Position numbers and translations under genes: made by a program. Of a stretch of DNA of 64,000 nucleotides, positions 55,335-63,950 are shown in pieces (the first letter of the stretch is position 1; each line of letters begins with the position of its first letter). A model generated the notes under the pieces. It searched no databases and was not told the origin of the DNA. It saw nothing but the letters and a program-made list of their open reading frames with translations. This stretch comes from Proteinivorax hydrogeniformans. Lineage in GTDB: Bacteria; Bacillota; Proteinivoracia; Proteinivoracales; Proteinivoracaceae. Where the stretch lies: contig NZ_CP159485.1 of assembly GCF_040515995.1 (NCBI RefSeq), positions 2,418,001 through 2,482,000 on the forward strand. Reading direction: 5' to 3'.

Positions 55335-55757
55335 CTAGTCCTCCTCAATAATGGTGTGAAATAACGTTATTAAAGTACTTGCCACCTTCATACCTATAGC
55401 CATAGTTGCAATAGGTATAAAACCAGCACTTAAAATTCTGCCAGTTTGACCTAAATCAAAACCAGCATCAGCATTGGTTAAAAAATTATTTCCTGTTACA
55501 ATGCCAACCATCCCCAAGGCTAAAAGCAGTAAAATTGCGCTGGATTCTATGACCTTGGACACATGGTGAGGCATTTTTTTTGATGCACCTTCTAGCCCAA
55601 AGGCCAAAGTCAAAAGTATAATACTAGCACCTAAAATAGCACCTCCGGCAAAACCGCCTCCCGGCGAAAGATGCCCGTGCATTATTATAAAAATCCCGTA
55701 TAGCTGAATAAAAGGAATCGTTAATCTACTTATTACTTTTACTATTAAATCATTCAT
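55335..55757 (-). CDS. mrpB: Na+/H+ antiporter subunit B (MrpB/MbhF)
   Basis: A 140-residue protein with four helices. The MrpB signature is IFIIMHGHLSPGGGFAGGAI, with the conserved HGHLSPGGGFxGG. In standard Mrp operons MrpB follows MrpA; here it follows two small proteins equivalent to the C-terminal part of MrpA, as in archaeal Mbh hydrogenases. Two nucleotides separate it from mrpC. Confidence 0.93.
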   Translation of the reverse strand: MNDLIVKVISRLTIPFIQLYGIFIIMHGHLSPGGGFAGGAILGASIILLTLAFGLEGASKKMPHHVSKVIESSAILLLLALGMVGIVTGNNFLTNADAGFDLGQTGRILSAGFIPIATMAIGMKVASTLITLFHTIIEED

Positions 55758-56063
55758 TTAGTTTTCCCCCTCATTTCCATGCTGAGGTGCATTTCCTCTC
55801 TTTAGAACCGATACAACTACAGTAATTCCTGTAAAAAGCACCACTGTTTCACCTAGAGTGTCAAAAAACCTGTAGTCTGTTAGTAACGCTGAAATTACAT
55901 TAGGTGAATTGGTATCTTCTATTGAGTTTTCTAAATAGTATTCAGTAACTTCTTCAGTGTAGGCAGGGTTGTCGACACTGCCAAGGGCAGGCATTTCCAA
56001 TATCCCTGATATTAACACTATCAACAATCCAAACAACAATATCGCCAGTATTCCTTTTTTCAC
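55758..56063 (-). CDS. MbhE-like subunit
   Basis: A 101-residue protein with two helices (residues 3-22 and about 74-92) and an extracytoplasmic acidic loop between them. It contains YLENSIEDTNSPNVISALLT and DYRFFDTLGETVVLFTGIT, matching MbhE and the last part of MrpA (the NxVTxxLxxxRxxDTxGE-type pattern). Directly adjacent to mrpB on one side and overlapping the MbhD-like gene on the other. It substitutes, with MbhD, for the missing MrpA C-terminal domain. Confidence 0.85.
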   Translation of the reverse strand: MKKGILAILLFGLLIVLISGILEMPALGSVDNPAYTEEVTEYYLENSIEDTNSPNVISALLTDYRFFDTLGETVVLFTGITVVVSVLKRGNAPQHGNEGEN

Positions 56064-56299
56064 TTTTCAGTCCTCCTTGTCCTACTAATGACAGCTACGA
56101 AAAGCATGGTGGTTACCCCTGCACCCATGGCAGCTTCAGTTAAGGCGATATCGGGAGCTTTTAAAAGCAACCATAGCACCGCCATTGTAACACTATATGC
56201 ACCAAAAATTACTACAGCACTTAACAAGTCCTTTGTACGCTCTACTGCTAAAGCACAACATATTAAAAATAAAATTAAAACTACATTTAACACTAACAT
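56060..56299 (-). CDS. MbhD-like (DUF4040) subunit
   Basis: A 79-residue protein with three helices. AVERTKDLLSAVVIFGAYSV and LKAPDIALTEAAMGAGVTT match the DUF4040 domain found in MrpA C termini, MbhD and NuoJ-like proteins; the Asp-x-Ala-xx-Glu pattern lies on a functional helix. It overlaps the MbhE-like gene by 4 nt, so translation is probably coupled. Confidence 0.88.
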   Translation of the reverse strand: MLVLNVVLILFLICCALAVERTKDLLSAVVIFGAYSVTMAVLWLLLKAPDIALTEAAMGAGVTTMLFVAVISRTRRTEK

Positions 56300-56315
56300 T
56301 TTTCCACCTCCACCA

Positions 56316-56606
56316 TTACTTTTTTTGGTTATAGTCTGCCTTTGCTATTATATGTGCTGCAGTGGGATTGGTAAGCCAAATAAAAACAATAACCAAAAAT
56401 AGTTTTATGGCGACATCTAATTCTCCATGAGAATACACCATAAGACCTAAAAGTATTAGCCCCGCACCCAAAGTATCGCATTTAGTAGTTGCATGCATCT
56501 TAGAATAAACATCGGGCATTCTCAAAAGACCTATTGTGCCTACCAAAAAGAAAAAAGCACCCGCTAGCAATAAAGTTCCTGATAAAATATTCACTATCAA
56601 CTCCAT
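56316..56606 (-). CDS. mrpG: Na+/H+ antiporter subunit G (MrpG)
   Basis: A 96-residue protein with three helices. It contains FFFLVGTIGLLRMPDVYSKM followed by HATTKCDTLGAGLILLG, the MrpG/PhaG signature (GLLRxPDxxxRxHAxTKxDTLG). Located 11 nt after mrpF. Together with MrpE and MrpF it forms the small-subunit end of the antiporter. Confidence 0.93.
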   Translation of the reverse strand: MELIVNILSGTLLLAGAFFFLVGTIGLLRMPDVYSKMHATTKCDTLGAGLILLGLMVYSHGELDVAIKLFLVIVFIWLTNPTAAHIIAKADYNQKK

Positions 56607-56617
56607 ATGATCACTCC

Positions 56618-56884
56618 TTAATCCAATCGGCCTTTTTCTAGGTATTTGGAAACTGACACTGTAGCGACAAAGCCCATCATAGCATATACAAGGGCCACAT
56701 CTACAAAAGCTCCTTGTCCATTAACTATGGCTAACAATGCTATAATAATGGCAACTTTAGTAAAAATAACGTTAATTGCTATTACTCTATGAGCAGCCTT
56801 TGGCCCTTTATATGCTACATACAGTCCAACAAAAGCCAGTAAAGCTAAAAAAACTAGTATCCCTTGCATTATTAAAGCTATCAT
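56618..56884 (-). CDS. mrpF: Na+/H+ antiporter subunit F (MrpF)
   Basis: An 88-residue protein with three helices. The order RVIAINVIFTKVAIIIALLA, then VDVALVYAMMGFVATVSVSKY, fits MrpF/PhaF, with the conserved Asp and Tyr of the third helix; the first helix lacks the common RxxxGPxxxDR form and reads YKGPKAAHRV instead. Three nucleotides after mrpE. Confidence 0.88.
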   Translation of the reverse strand: MIALIMQGILVFLALLAFVGLYVAYKGPKAAHRVIAINVIFTKVAIIIALLAIVNGQGAFVDVALVYAMMGFVATVSVSKYLEKGRLD

Positions 56885-56887
56885 ATC

Positions 56888-57382
56888 TTATTCCTCCATT
56901 TTTTTTGCGTATTGTTCCATAGGAGAATCTTCTAATCCTTCTGCTACGCCATCAGTCAAAGCATGAATAATAAACTCGTTTTCTTTAATATCTACAGTCA
57001 AGGTCCCTGGCGTTAAAGTTATAGAATTACCATATAACACTTTGATAAAATCATTTTTAAAGCTAAGCTTCTTTTTTACAAAGTGAGGTTTTACAGGTAA
57101 TGAAGGACTAAGAACTATTTTCGCTACATAAATTCCTGACTTAAATATTTCAATAATCAAAACAGGAATGTAGGTGAAAAAAATCACTAGTTTTTTCATA
57201 GAATATAACGGCATTTCTTCTTTTCTTAACAATATATCTCTTGAGTAAATAAGAATTGTCCAACAAACCACAAACCCTATGGCTATAGACTCCATTGTTA
57301 CTTTTGGAGATAACACCAACCAAAAACCAAGCAATGGAAAAAACATTACAATCATTTCTAAAAGACCAGCTTTTTTTTGCAT
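56888..57382 (-). CDS. mrpE: Na+/H+ antiporter subunit E (MrpE)
   Basis: A 164-residue protein. Two or three N-terminal helices precede a cytosolic domain. KLVIFFTYIPVLIIEIFKSG and YGNSITLTPGTLTVDIKENE are the MrpE hallmarks (ANSITLTPGTxTxD). It is the first small gene of the Mrp module, about 105 bp after the NuoL-like paralogue 1. Confidence 0.92.
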   Translation of the reverse strand: MQKKAGLLEMIVMFFPLLGFWLVLSPKVTMESIAIGFVVCWTILIYSRDILLRKEEMPLYSMKKLVIFFTYIPVLIIEIFKSGIYVAKIVLSPSLPVKPHFVKKKLSFKNDFIKVLYGNSITLTPGTLTVDIKENEFIIHALTDGVAEGLEDSPMEQYAKKMEE

Positions 57383-57486
57383 ATACTCACCCCTTTATTA
57401 AATCAAGTGAAGTTCCTCAATTAAAATATTACATCTTAAAATGAATAATGGCAATAGCTAAAAAAGGATAAGTTCCAATATTGATA

Positions 57487-59637
57487 TCATTTGACAACAA
57501 ATAAAAAAACCAACATTAAAGTAAGTACCACAGAATATATGATTATATCGCAGTTTATAATAGAGTACTCTACCTTATTAGCTCCTTTGTATACAAGGCT
57601 TACAAATTTGTTTATAACTCCTTCTCCGCTTTTGTTATTTTCACTATTTAAAGTAACCTTTTTATTTATATTACTATTCTTATCTGATCGCTGTTTTTTC
57701 CTATTTATTTTTTTATCAAAAAACTCAACCGCTTTTAGCACTACAGTCAAAGGTAACGCACAAATATAACCTACACTCAACCACCTAGGAAAGTTTAAGT
57801 GAAACAAATGAAACTTGGTTCCTAAACAAAATATAGTTAACCCCATCAAATAAACTGGTATCATCCCTAACAAATCTGATCGAGCAAAAATATTAATATC
57901 AACAATATAGTTGTCTATAAATTCAGGGTCATATGTTACACTTTCAGCTGAGGGTATTATAATTGTATCTAGCAAAAAATTGGGGAATATCCCTATAAAG
58001 ATAATCATAATAGCTATTCCTGACATCGCTAAATTCATCATGGGGTATTCACCCTTGACATTCTTAAGATTCTCGGGACACTTGCCTAAAAAGATATAGT
58101 AAGTCCATTTAATAAAAGAACAGGCTGTACCTGCACTTATTAGCACAAATAAAAGTTCTGCTAATTTAAAAGAGGAATGACCATACATAAAAGATTCTTC
58201 TATAGCGTGATGTAGTAAAGTTTTACTGGCAAATCCATTAAATAACGGCATTCCAGTAATTCCTAAAGCTGCAATAGTGCTAACTGCAAATGTAAAAGGA
58301 AGTTTTCTCCACAATCCACCCATTTTATACATATCTAAAGTGCCTATTTTAAGGTAAACTACTCCAGCGACCATAAACAATAAGCTCTTAAATAAAGCGT
58401 GGTTTATAATATGGTACACCGCTCCAGAATACCCCATAGCCCCTTTATATCCAAGATACACCGCCACACCAATTCCCATAATAATATAACCCATTTGGCT
58501 TACACTATGGTAAGCTAACATTCTTTTCATATTACCTTGCTGGAGAGCCATAAATACCCCAATTCCCATAGTAAGAATACCCATCCAGATTAGCACAAAC
58601 CCTATATTTTGAGATGTCATCCAAACACTATCTGTAAATCCTTCCAATACTTGATAAGGTTCAGGAAAAGAGAAGGTAGTGAGTATCCTAATCATCCCAT
58701 ATGCGCCTATTTTAACCATTATGCCCGACAGTAATGCACTAGCAGGTGTAGGTGCTATAGGATGAGCTTTTGGCAACCAAATATGCAACGGCACTAACCC
58801 TGCCTTTACGCCAAATCCGACTATAAACAAAGCTAAAATAACATACTCTATACCGCCTAAGTTTTGCAACTCTACAGCTAAGTTTGAGTATTCTAAGGTG
58901 CCGACATTTACAAATAAAAGAACCATTGCTAACAGTATACATAAGCCTCCCATGATTCCCATATAAATATAGCTATCCCCGGCTTCGATACATTTTTTTG
59001 TTTCACAATGAACAACTAGCATATAAGAACTAAAAGTCATTCCTTCAAAGAATAAAAAGGTAGTAAAAAGACAACCAGACAATATTGTTCCCAGTATAAA
59101 GCCAAATGTTAGCATCAGGAACAGATAAAATCTGTTCCTGTGCTCTTCCATATTCATGTAATCTGGAGCGTATATAGTAACCATTAGCCATATAATGGTG
59201 GTGAGTAGGCCTAAAACCAGCGCTAACATATCAAGAGTAAAATTTAAACCTAATCCCAAAACTTCTGAAACCTGTAGTGTTATAACACCTTCAGATACAG
59301 CGGGGATTGTAATTACCATCAATATGAAGGTAATAAAGGTTACATTAACTACTAAAATATCTCTTAAAACTTCGTGATTTGAAAACATTAACACAGCTAA
59401 GGTTCCAAATATCAAAGGTATAAATATTATTAACAACACGTAACCATTAAAACCATATACAAAGCTAATTAGTTCTGTTCTAAAGTTGCTAAAATAGCCT
59501 AACTCCATGCTAAAGATAACAGCCAAAGCTGCTATTGTTAGCAAAAATATTATCCCATTATTAATCGCTGTTAGGGAGTTTAACGACCTTTTAGATTCTC
59601 TTGGTGAGCATATATTTTTTTGCTTTTGAAGTTCCAT
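57487..59637 (-). CDS. NuoL/MrpA-like proton-conducting subunit, paralogue 1
   Basis: A 716-residue membrane protein with about 16 helices. Channel residues are conserved: Glu in FLFFEGMTFSSYMLVVH, Lys in GFGVKAGLVPLHIWLPKAHP. A C-terminal hydrophilic loop (around 630-690, Lys/Asn/Ser-rich) and a last helix (VVLTLMLVFLFVVK) are shared in outline with the paralogues at 48341 and 45735. It stands in the place of MrpA, at the start of the Mrp module, but lacks the MrpA C-terminal DUF4040/MbhE part, which is encoded separately downstream. Confidence 0.87.
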   Translation of the reverse strand: MELQKQKNICSPRESKRSLNSLTAINNGIIFLLTIAALAVIFSMELGYFSNFRTELISFVYGFNGYVLLIIFIPLIFGTLAVLMFSNHEVLRDILVVNVTFITFILMVITIPAVSEGVITLQVSEVLGLGLNFTLDMLALVLGLLTTIIWLMVTIYAPDYMNMEEHRNRFYLFLMLTFGFILGTILSGCLFTTFLFFEGMTFSSYMLVVHCETKKCIEAGDSYIYMGIMGGLCILLAMVLLFVNVGTLEYSNLAVELQNLGGIEYVILALFIVGFGVKAGLVPLHIWLPKAHPIAPTPASALLSGIMVKIGAYGMIRILTTFSFPEPYQVLEGFTDSVWMTSQNIGFVLIWMGILTMGIGVFMALQQGNMKRMLAYHSVSQMGYIIMGIGVAVYLGYKGAMGYSGAVYHIINHALFKSLLFMVAGVVYLKIGTLDMYKMGGLWRKLPFTFAVSTIAALGITGMPLFNGFASKTLLHHAIEESFMYGHSSFKLAELLFVLISAGTACSFIKWTYYIFLGKCPENLKNVKGEYPMMNLAMSGIAIMIIFIGIFPNFLLDTIIIPSAESVTYDPEFIDNYIVDINIFARSDLLGMIPVYLMGLTIFCLGTKFHLFHLNFPRWLSVGYICALPLTVVLKAVEFFDKKINRKKQRSDKNSNINKKVTLNSENNKSGEGVINKFVSLVYKGANKVEYSIINCDIIIYSVVLTLMLVFLFVVK

Positions 59638-59683
59638 ACTTAATCCCCCACAGTAATTATTAAGCGAGAAATTTTTACCTTTC

Positions 59684-60169
59684 CTACTTAATTATATTTC
59701 TTTTTATAGCTGGCCAAATAGTTATAGCTAATATTCCACCTAAGGTCGCTGTAAACAACTGAGGCAGTTGTAACATAGCGGCGGGCTCTGGCGGTATGTC
59801 CACAATTAAACGAACCACAAAAGTTAAAATAAGGAACTTACCAAAAGAACTACAAGCAACAGCTATAAACTTATTCCTTTTATAAAAGATCATAAAAATA
59901 ATTATCAAAGCCCAGTTGCTTATTATTATAAACGGAATTACCGGGCCTAAAATTGGTGGCAATATCCCTCTAATAAAGGCTATCAAAGGCGTTAGCCCTC
60001 CAACTATTATAGAACCATATATCCCAACAGAAAGAGCAGCTAACACTAACATTGCATTTACTACAATTCCCGTCACCATTTGCGGAAGACCTAGCATTTG
60101 AAATGTCAAAGTAATAGCTAACAAAATACCAGTTTGAGTTATAAATCTTACATGTTTATGTCTCCCCAT
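59684..60169 (-). CDS. ECF-transporter S-component-like membrane protein
   Basis: A 161-residue protein with five or six helices. The start MGRHKHVRFITQTGILLAIT, the glycine-rich GIYGSIIVGGLTPLIAFIRG and PPILGPVIPFIIISNWALII look like the S-component fold of ECF vitamin transporters. No EcfA or EcfT genes are near. Similar small proteins sit beside clostridial hydrogenase and formate dehydrogenase genes and have been called HymD; whether they bind a vitamin or are part of a redox complex is unknown to me. Fifteen bases or so after the gene upstream, so co-transcribed. Confidence 0.6.
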   Translation of the reverse strand: MGRHKHVRFITQTGILLAITLTFQMLGLPQMVTGIVVNAMLVLAALSVGIYGSIIVGGLTPLIAFIRGILPPILGPVIPFIIISNWALIIIFMIFYKRNKFIAVACSSFGKFLILTFVVRLIVDIPPEPAAMLQLPQLFTATLGGILAITIWPAIKRNIIK

Positions 60170-60189
60170 AATTTTTTTCTCTCCCCTAT

Positions 60190-61185
60190 CTACAATAGAC
60201 TAGGATTTGGGGAAACCTCTTTTTTGCCTTCAGTTTTGCTCAAGTTAGCAAAGATGTCAGATACTCCTCTTACCGCTATTACTGATCCAAAAGCAATTGT
60301 ACCAAGTTTTCCTCCTGCTCCACCCATGTAAGGATTTGTATAAATAAAAGCCAAGGCGCTTATCAGTGCAGCTAAAGCTAAATATTTTTCATTTGGGATT
60401 CGATGTTTACCAGCCATACCTGCAAAGGAAGCACATATCGCCATAATTGCTAAACTTCCTCCACTTTCAGGAAAGGCTGCTGGAAGAACAAGTCCTGCAA
60501 TTAAGCCTACAATACCGGAAGCCATGACTGGTCCATGACCTAAGCGGTGAGATATGGCATAGGTCATAACACCTGCAATTACTGAACATAATATTATTTT
60601 TACCATCATATCTACGTTAGGAATTTCTGCACTTAAAAATTCCTGACCTGTTAACAACCCGGTAACTACACACCCTGTAAAGGCAATAGTACCAAATTTA
60701 CCACCAAACCCGTTAAAGACTATTTTAGATATGACAAATACTATACCTGCAATTGCTCCTGCAACAATTATTGCTATATAAGAAGAGAGCAGTGCCTCCG
60801 AAGCCATACCCACAAAAGCTCCTGTATATAATGGTGCACCTAGTTTGGGAACTAATAAAGCCGCTAAAACGCCCACAGCCCCTGCAGCTACCACTGCACC
60901 AAGCTGAAGCTCTACACTTAAAAAGTACGTTATAACAGCTCCTATAATTATTGAAAGGAAGTTATAAAAATCATTGATATCAAACTTAGTTGTCTCATAA
61001 TTACTAACTAGATTTAACGATATTTCCTTTTTCATTGCGTATATAATACCTACAATTGCGATAGTTAAAACCGAAGAAGTAAAGAAGTGGTTTGCATCAA
61101 AGGCAGCATAAAGCCCTGCAGTATATAAAATTAAACACATAACAACTAAAATTACATAGCCTAAGGTCCAAATTGCTTTTTGCAT
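60190..61185 (-). CDS. Unknown polytopic membrane protein with internal repeats
   Basis: A 331-residue protein with about ten helices. I do not recognise the family. A motif repeats: GGKFGTIAFTGCVVTG (residues around 167-182) and GGKLGTIAFGSVIAVRG (about 298-314), with a weaker third version PKLGAPLYTGAFVGM near 120. This suggests an internal duplication with glycine-rich re-entrant loops, as in channels or ion transporters. It lies directly downstream of the selenocysteine formate dehydrogenase gene and upstream of an Mrp module, so it may anchor the dehydrogenase or move formate, Na+ or protons. Good AAGGAGG site. Confidence 0.7.
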   Translation of the reverse strand: MQKAIWTLGYVILVVMCLILYTAGLYAAFDANHFFTSSVLTIAIVGIIYAMKKEISLNLVSNYETTKFDINDFYNFLSIIIGAVITYFLSVELQLGAVVAAGAVGVLAALLVPKLGAPLYTGAFVGMASEALLSSYIAIIVAGAIAGIVFVISKIVFNGFGGKFGTIAFTGCVVTGLLTGQEFLSAEIPNVDMMVKIILCSVIAGVMTYAISHRLGHGPVMASGIVGLIAGLVLPAAFPESGGSLAIMAICASFAGMAGKHRIPNEKYLALAALISALAFIYTNPYMGGAGGKLGTIAFGSVIAVRGVSDIFANLSKTEGKKEVSPNPSLL

Positions 61186-61207
61186 AGTTTGCCTCCTTTT
61201 TTTTAAT

Positions 61208-61248
61208 TTTCAACAATGTGGCTCAACGATAGAGCCACATTGTTGAAA
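61208..61248. terminator. Hairpin between fdhA and the membrane protein gene
   Basis: TTTCAACAATGTGGCTC pairs with GAGCCACATTGTTGAAA in a 17-bp perfect stem. The T-run is on the plus-strand side; on the minus strand, A-rich DNA follows. For the fdh transcript it is more likely a partial terminator or mRNA-stabilising structure. Confidence 0.6.
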
Positions 61249-61253
61249 TTTTT

Positions 61254-63950
61254 TTAACCCAGTTTTTCTATATTAACACCTGTAACCTTCAAGCTTGGAA
61301 TGCTAGCTTTAGCATCTAATAGTTCGGAGTTAGTTAACACGTTTGCTCCATCTTTAAAGTGGAAAGGCACACTAACTACATTGTCAGAAACTAACTCTGT
61401 TATAAACGCTCTAGGTTTTATTTCACCTCTCGGAGAGCTTACCTTTATTACTTCTCCATTTTCTATCCCAAGCTTTTCAGCTGTGTTAGGACTGATTTCT
61501 ACAAAGGTTTCATTTACAAGTTTGTTTACGCCCTCTGTTTTATCAGTCATTGTCGAGGTATGGTAGTGATATAGAACACGGCTGCTAGTCATAATATAAG
61601 GGTAATTATCTTTATCAGATAGCTCCGGCGTTTCTTCAAACTCAACTGGCACTAGCAAACCCTTACCCCTTACTGGCTGGTTTGCGTGTAAGAATTTGGT
61701 GCCTGGATGCTCTTCATTTGGACAAGGCCACTGAATTCCGTCATCTTTAATACGGTCGTATGTGATACCAGAATAAGATGGAGTGACAGCTCTTATTTCT
61801 TCGAACACCTCTTCGGCAGTTTCAAAGTTATTCTCATATCCTAAAGTTCTCATTAGCTCAACAAATATTTGCCAATCTGGTTTTGCTTCTCCAGGAGCAC
61901 TCACTGCTTTTCTTACCCTTTGGACTCTTCGTTCGGTATTAACAAACGTTCCGTCTTTTTCTGCAAAAGCAGCAGCTGGTAAAACAACATCAGCAAGCTC
62001 TGCTGTTTCCGTTAAAAATATATCCTGTACAACTAAGAAACTTTCTTTTAGCCCCTTAATTACATGGTTTGTATCAGGATCAGATAACACAGGGTTTTCT
62101 CCCATAATGTAAAGCATTTTAATTTTTCCGCTTTCTGCATGTTTCATCATATGAGTCATGGTCATCCCAGTTTCACCAGATAGCTTTGTTCCCCAAGCCT
62201 TTTCAAACTTTTCCTGAACTTTTTTATCGCCAATAGGCTGATATCCAGTATAAACGACAGGTAAAGCACCCATATCACAGGCTCCCTGTACGTTGTTTTG
62301 ACCCCTTAGCGGGTTAATTCCTGTTCCTTCTCTACCCAAGTTGCCAGTAACCAAAGCTAGATTAGATAGACTGATAACACCGTCTGTTCCTTTATGATGC
62401 TGAGTTATTCCCATGCAGTAGAAAATACTTCCTCTATCGTATTTAGCGTACATTCTGGCAGCTTTTCGGATATCTTCTGCATCTACCTCACAAATCTCTG
62501 CTACCTTTTCAGGGGTGTATTTTTTCAATACTTCTTTCAACTGCTGGAAACCTTCAGTATTTTTCTCAATATACTCTTTGTCCTCTAGACCTTCCTCTAA
62601 AATCACATTTAGCATTCCATTTGATAATGCAATACTGGTACCTGGTTTGATTTGTAAAAATACGTCAGATACATCCTCCAGTGAAATTTTGCGAGGATCA
62701 GCTACTATTAATTTGGCACCTTTTTTAACCGCTCTTCTAATACGCGCTCCAATAACAGGGTGATTTTCTTCTGTATTTGTACCTGTTAAAAATATAACTT
62801 CTGCCTTGTCTATCTCTGCGATACTATTTGTCATAGCTCCACTTCCAAGTGTAGTTGCAAGACCTGCAACTGTAGAGCTGTGTCAGAGTCGAGCACAGTG
62901 ATCAACGTTGTTTGTACCGATACCTGCCCTAAAAAACTTAGTCATCATATAATTATCTTCTGTTATAGCTCTAGCGGAAGAAAATCCACCGATAGCATCA
63001 GGTCCATCTTGTTCTTTAATTTCAGTTATTTTGTCCGCTATTCTTTGATAAGCTTTCTCCCAAGTTGCTTCTTTGAGCTCACCATTTTCTCTTACAAGTG
63101 GTTTGCTTAGTCTATCAGGGTGGTTAATAAAATCAAAAGCAAACTTGCCCTTTACACAAAGCAAACCTTGATTCAACTTACCTTTTACGGGATTGACCTC
63201 AACTATCTTGTCATCTTTAGTGGAAAGTTCTAGCTGACAACCAACTCCACAGTATGAACAGGTGGTTTCAACTTTTTCTGTTTCCCAGTGCCTATATTTA
63301 TGTTTTGCTTTCGGCATCAGTGCTCCTACTGGACAATTTGAGACGCAATTTCCACAGGACACACAATCTGTCTTTGTTAACTCTTTGACAATGTTTTGGG
63401 GAGCTTTAACATACCCTTGCATACCTTGTCTTACTAAAGATAACCCTTCTACACCCTGTAACTGTGTGCAGATTTCCACACATTTTCCGCACGCGATACA
63501 TTTCTCTCTATCAATGTAGTAAAAAGGATTTTTATCGAAAAGTTCCTTTGGAGCAATATTTTCTCTAAAATAGTCAGGTCCTTTAACATCGTATTTATAG
63601 CAATACGTTTGCAAATCACAATGCCCTGACTTTTCACAGGTTAAACAATCTAAAGGATGATCAGCCAAAACTTCTTTAAGAATCTCTTGTCTAGCTCTAA
63701 CCACATTGTTAGATTCCGTCCAAATCTCCAAATTATCCTTTACCATTACATCAGTAGAATCGACTAGACTCTCTTCTCCTTTTATTTCGACAATGCTTAA
63801 GTCAGCTCCGCTATCTACAGTTTTCATCTCAAAGCGTTCGTCATAATTTAAAGTTGGTATATTTATATTGTTCAAGCGAGCTGCATTAAAAACACTTATT
63901 CCTTCTTCACATTGGACAGGTCGTCCGTTAATTTTAATTGTTATCATCAT
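61254..63950 (-). CDS. fdhA: Selenocysteine formate dehydrogenase, NuoG-like alpha subunit
   Basis: One gene read through an in-frame UGA (62885-62883), giving about 898 residues. Layout: a [2Fe-2S]-type fold (1-80) without its cysteines; a His-ligated cluster (HPLDCLTCEKSGHC); two [4Fe-4S] motifs (CIACGKCVEIC, CVSCGNCVSNC); the molybdopterin Fe4S4 domain (CSYCGVGC); then VDHCARL-Sec-HSSTVAGLATT, the selenocysteine that binds Mo or W. The downstream part has NPLRGQNNVQGACDMGALP and the C-terminal dinucleotide-binding domain. It oxidises formate (or reduces CO2) in the cytosol. ATG at 63950 follows AGGGG by five bases; a GTG at 63956 is in frame. Confidence 0.93.
62853..62871 (-). promoter_or_regulatory. 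SECIS element for selenocysteine insertion
   Basis: Eleven nucleotides after the UGA the minus strand reads AGTTGCA-GGTCT-TGCAACT: a perfect 7-bp stem with a GGUCU loop, the same apical loop as in E. coli fdhF. This is what SelB needs, and it shows that the UGA is selenocysteine, not a stop. Confidence 0.93.

Noticed and set aside
45735-59637. Complex I (Nuo) operon
   Set aside because: NuoL/M/N-like genes are present, but the small subunits are MrpB, C, E, F and G types, and NuoA, B, C, D, H and I are missing.
59684-60169. Vitamin ECF transporter
   Set aside because: Only an S-component-like fold is visible. No ATPase or T component and no riboswitch for a vitamin is nearby, so a transport role is not claimed.
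62834-62885. Formate dehydrogenase as two genes or a pseudogene with a premature stop
   Set aside because: Both halves are in the same frame, the stop is UGA in the fixed selenocysteine context, and a perfect SECIS hairpin follows at the right distance.
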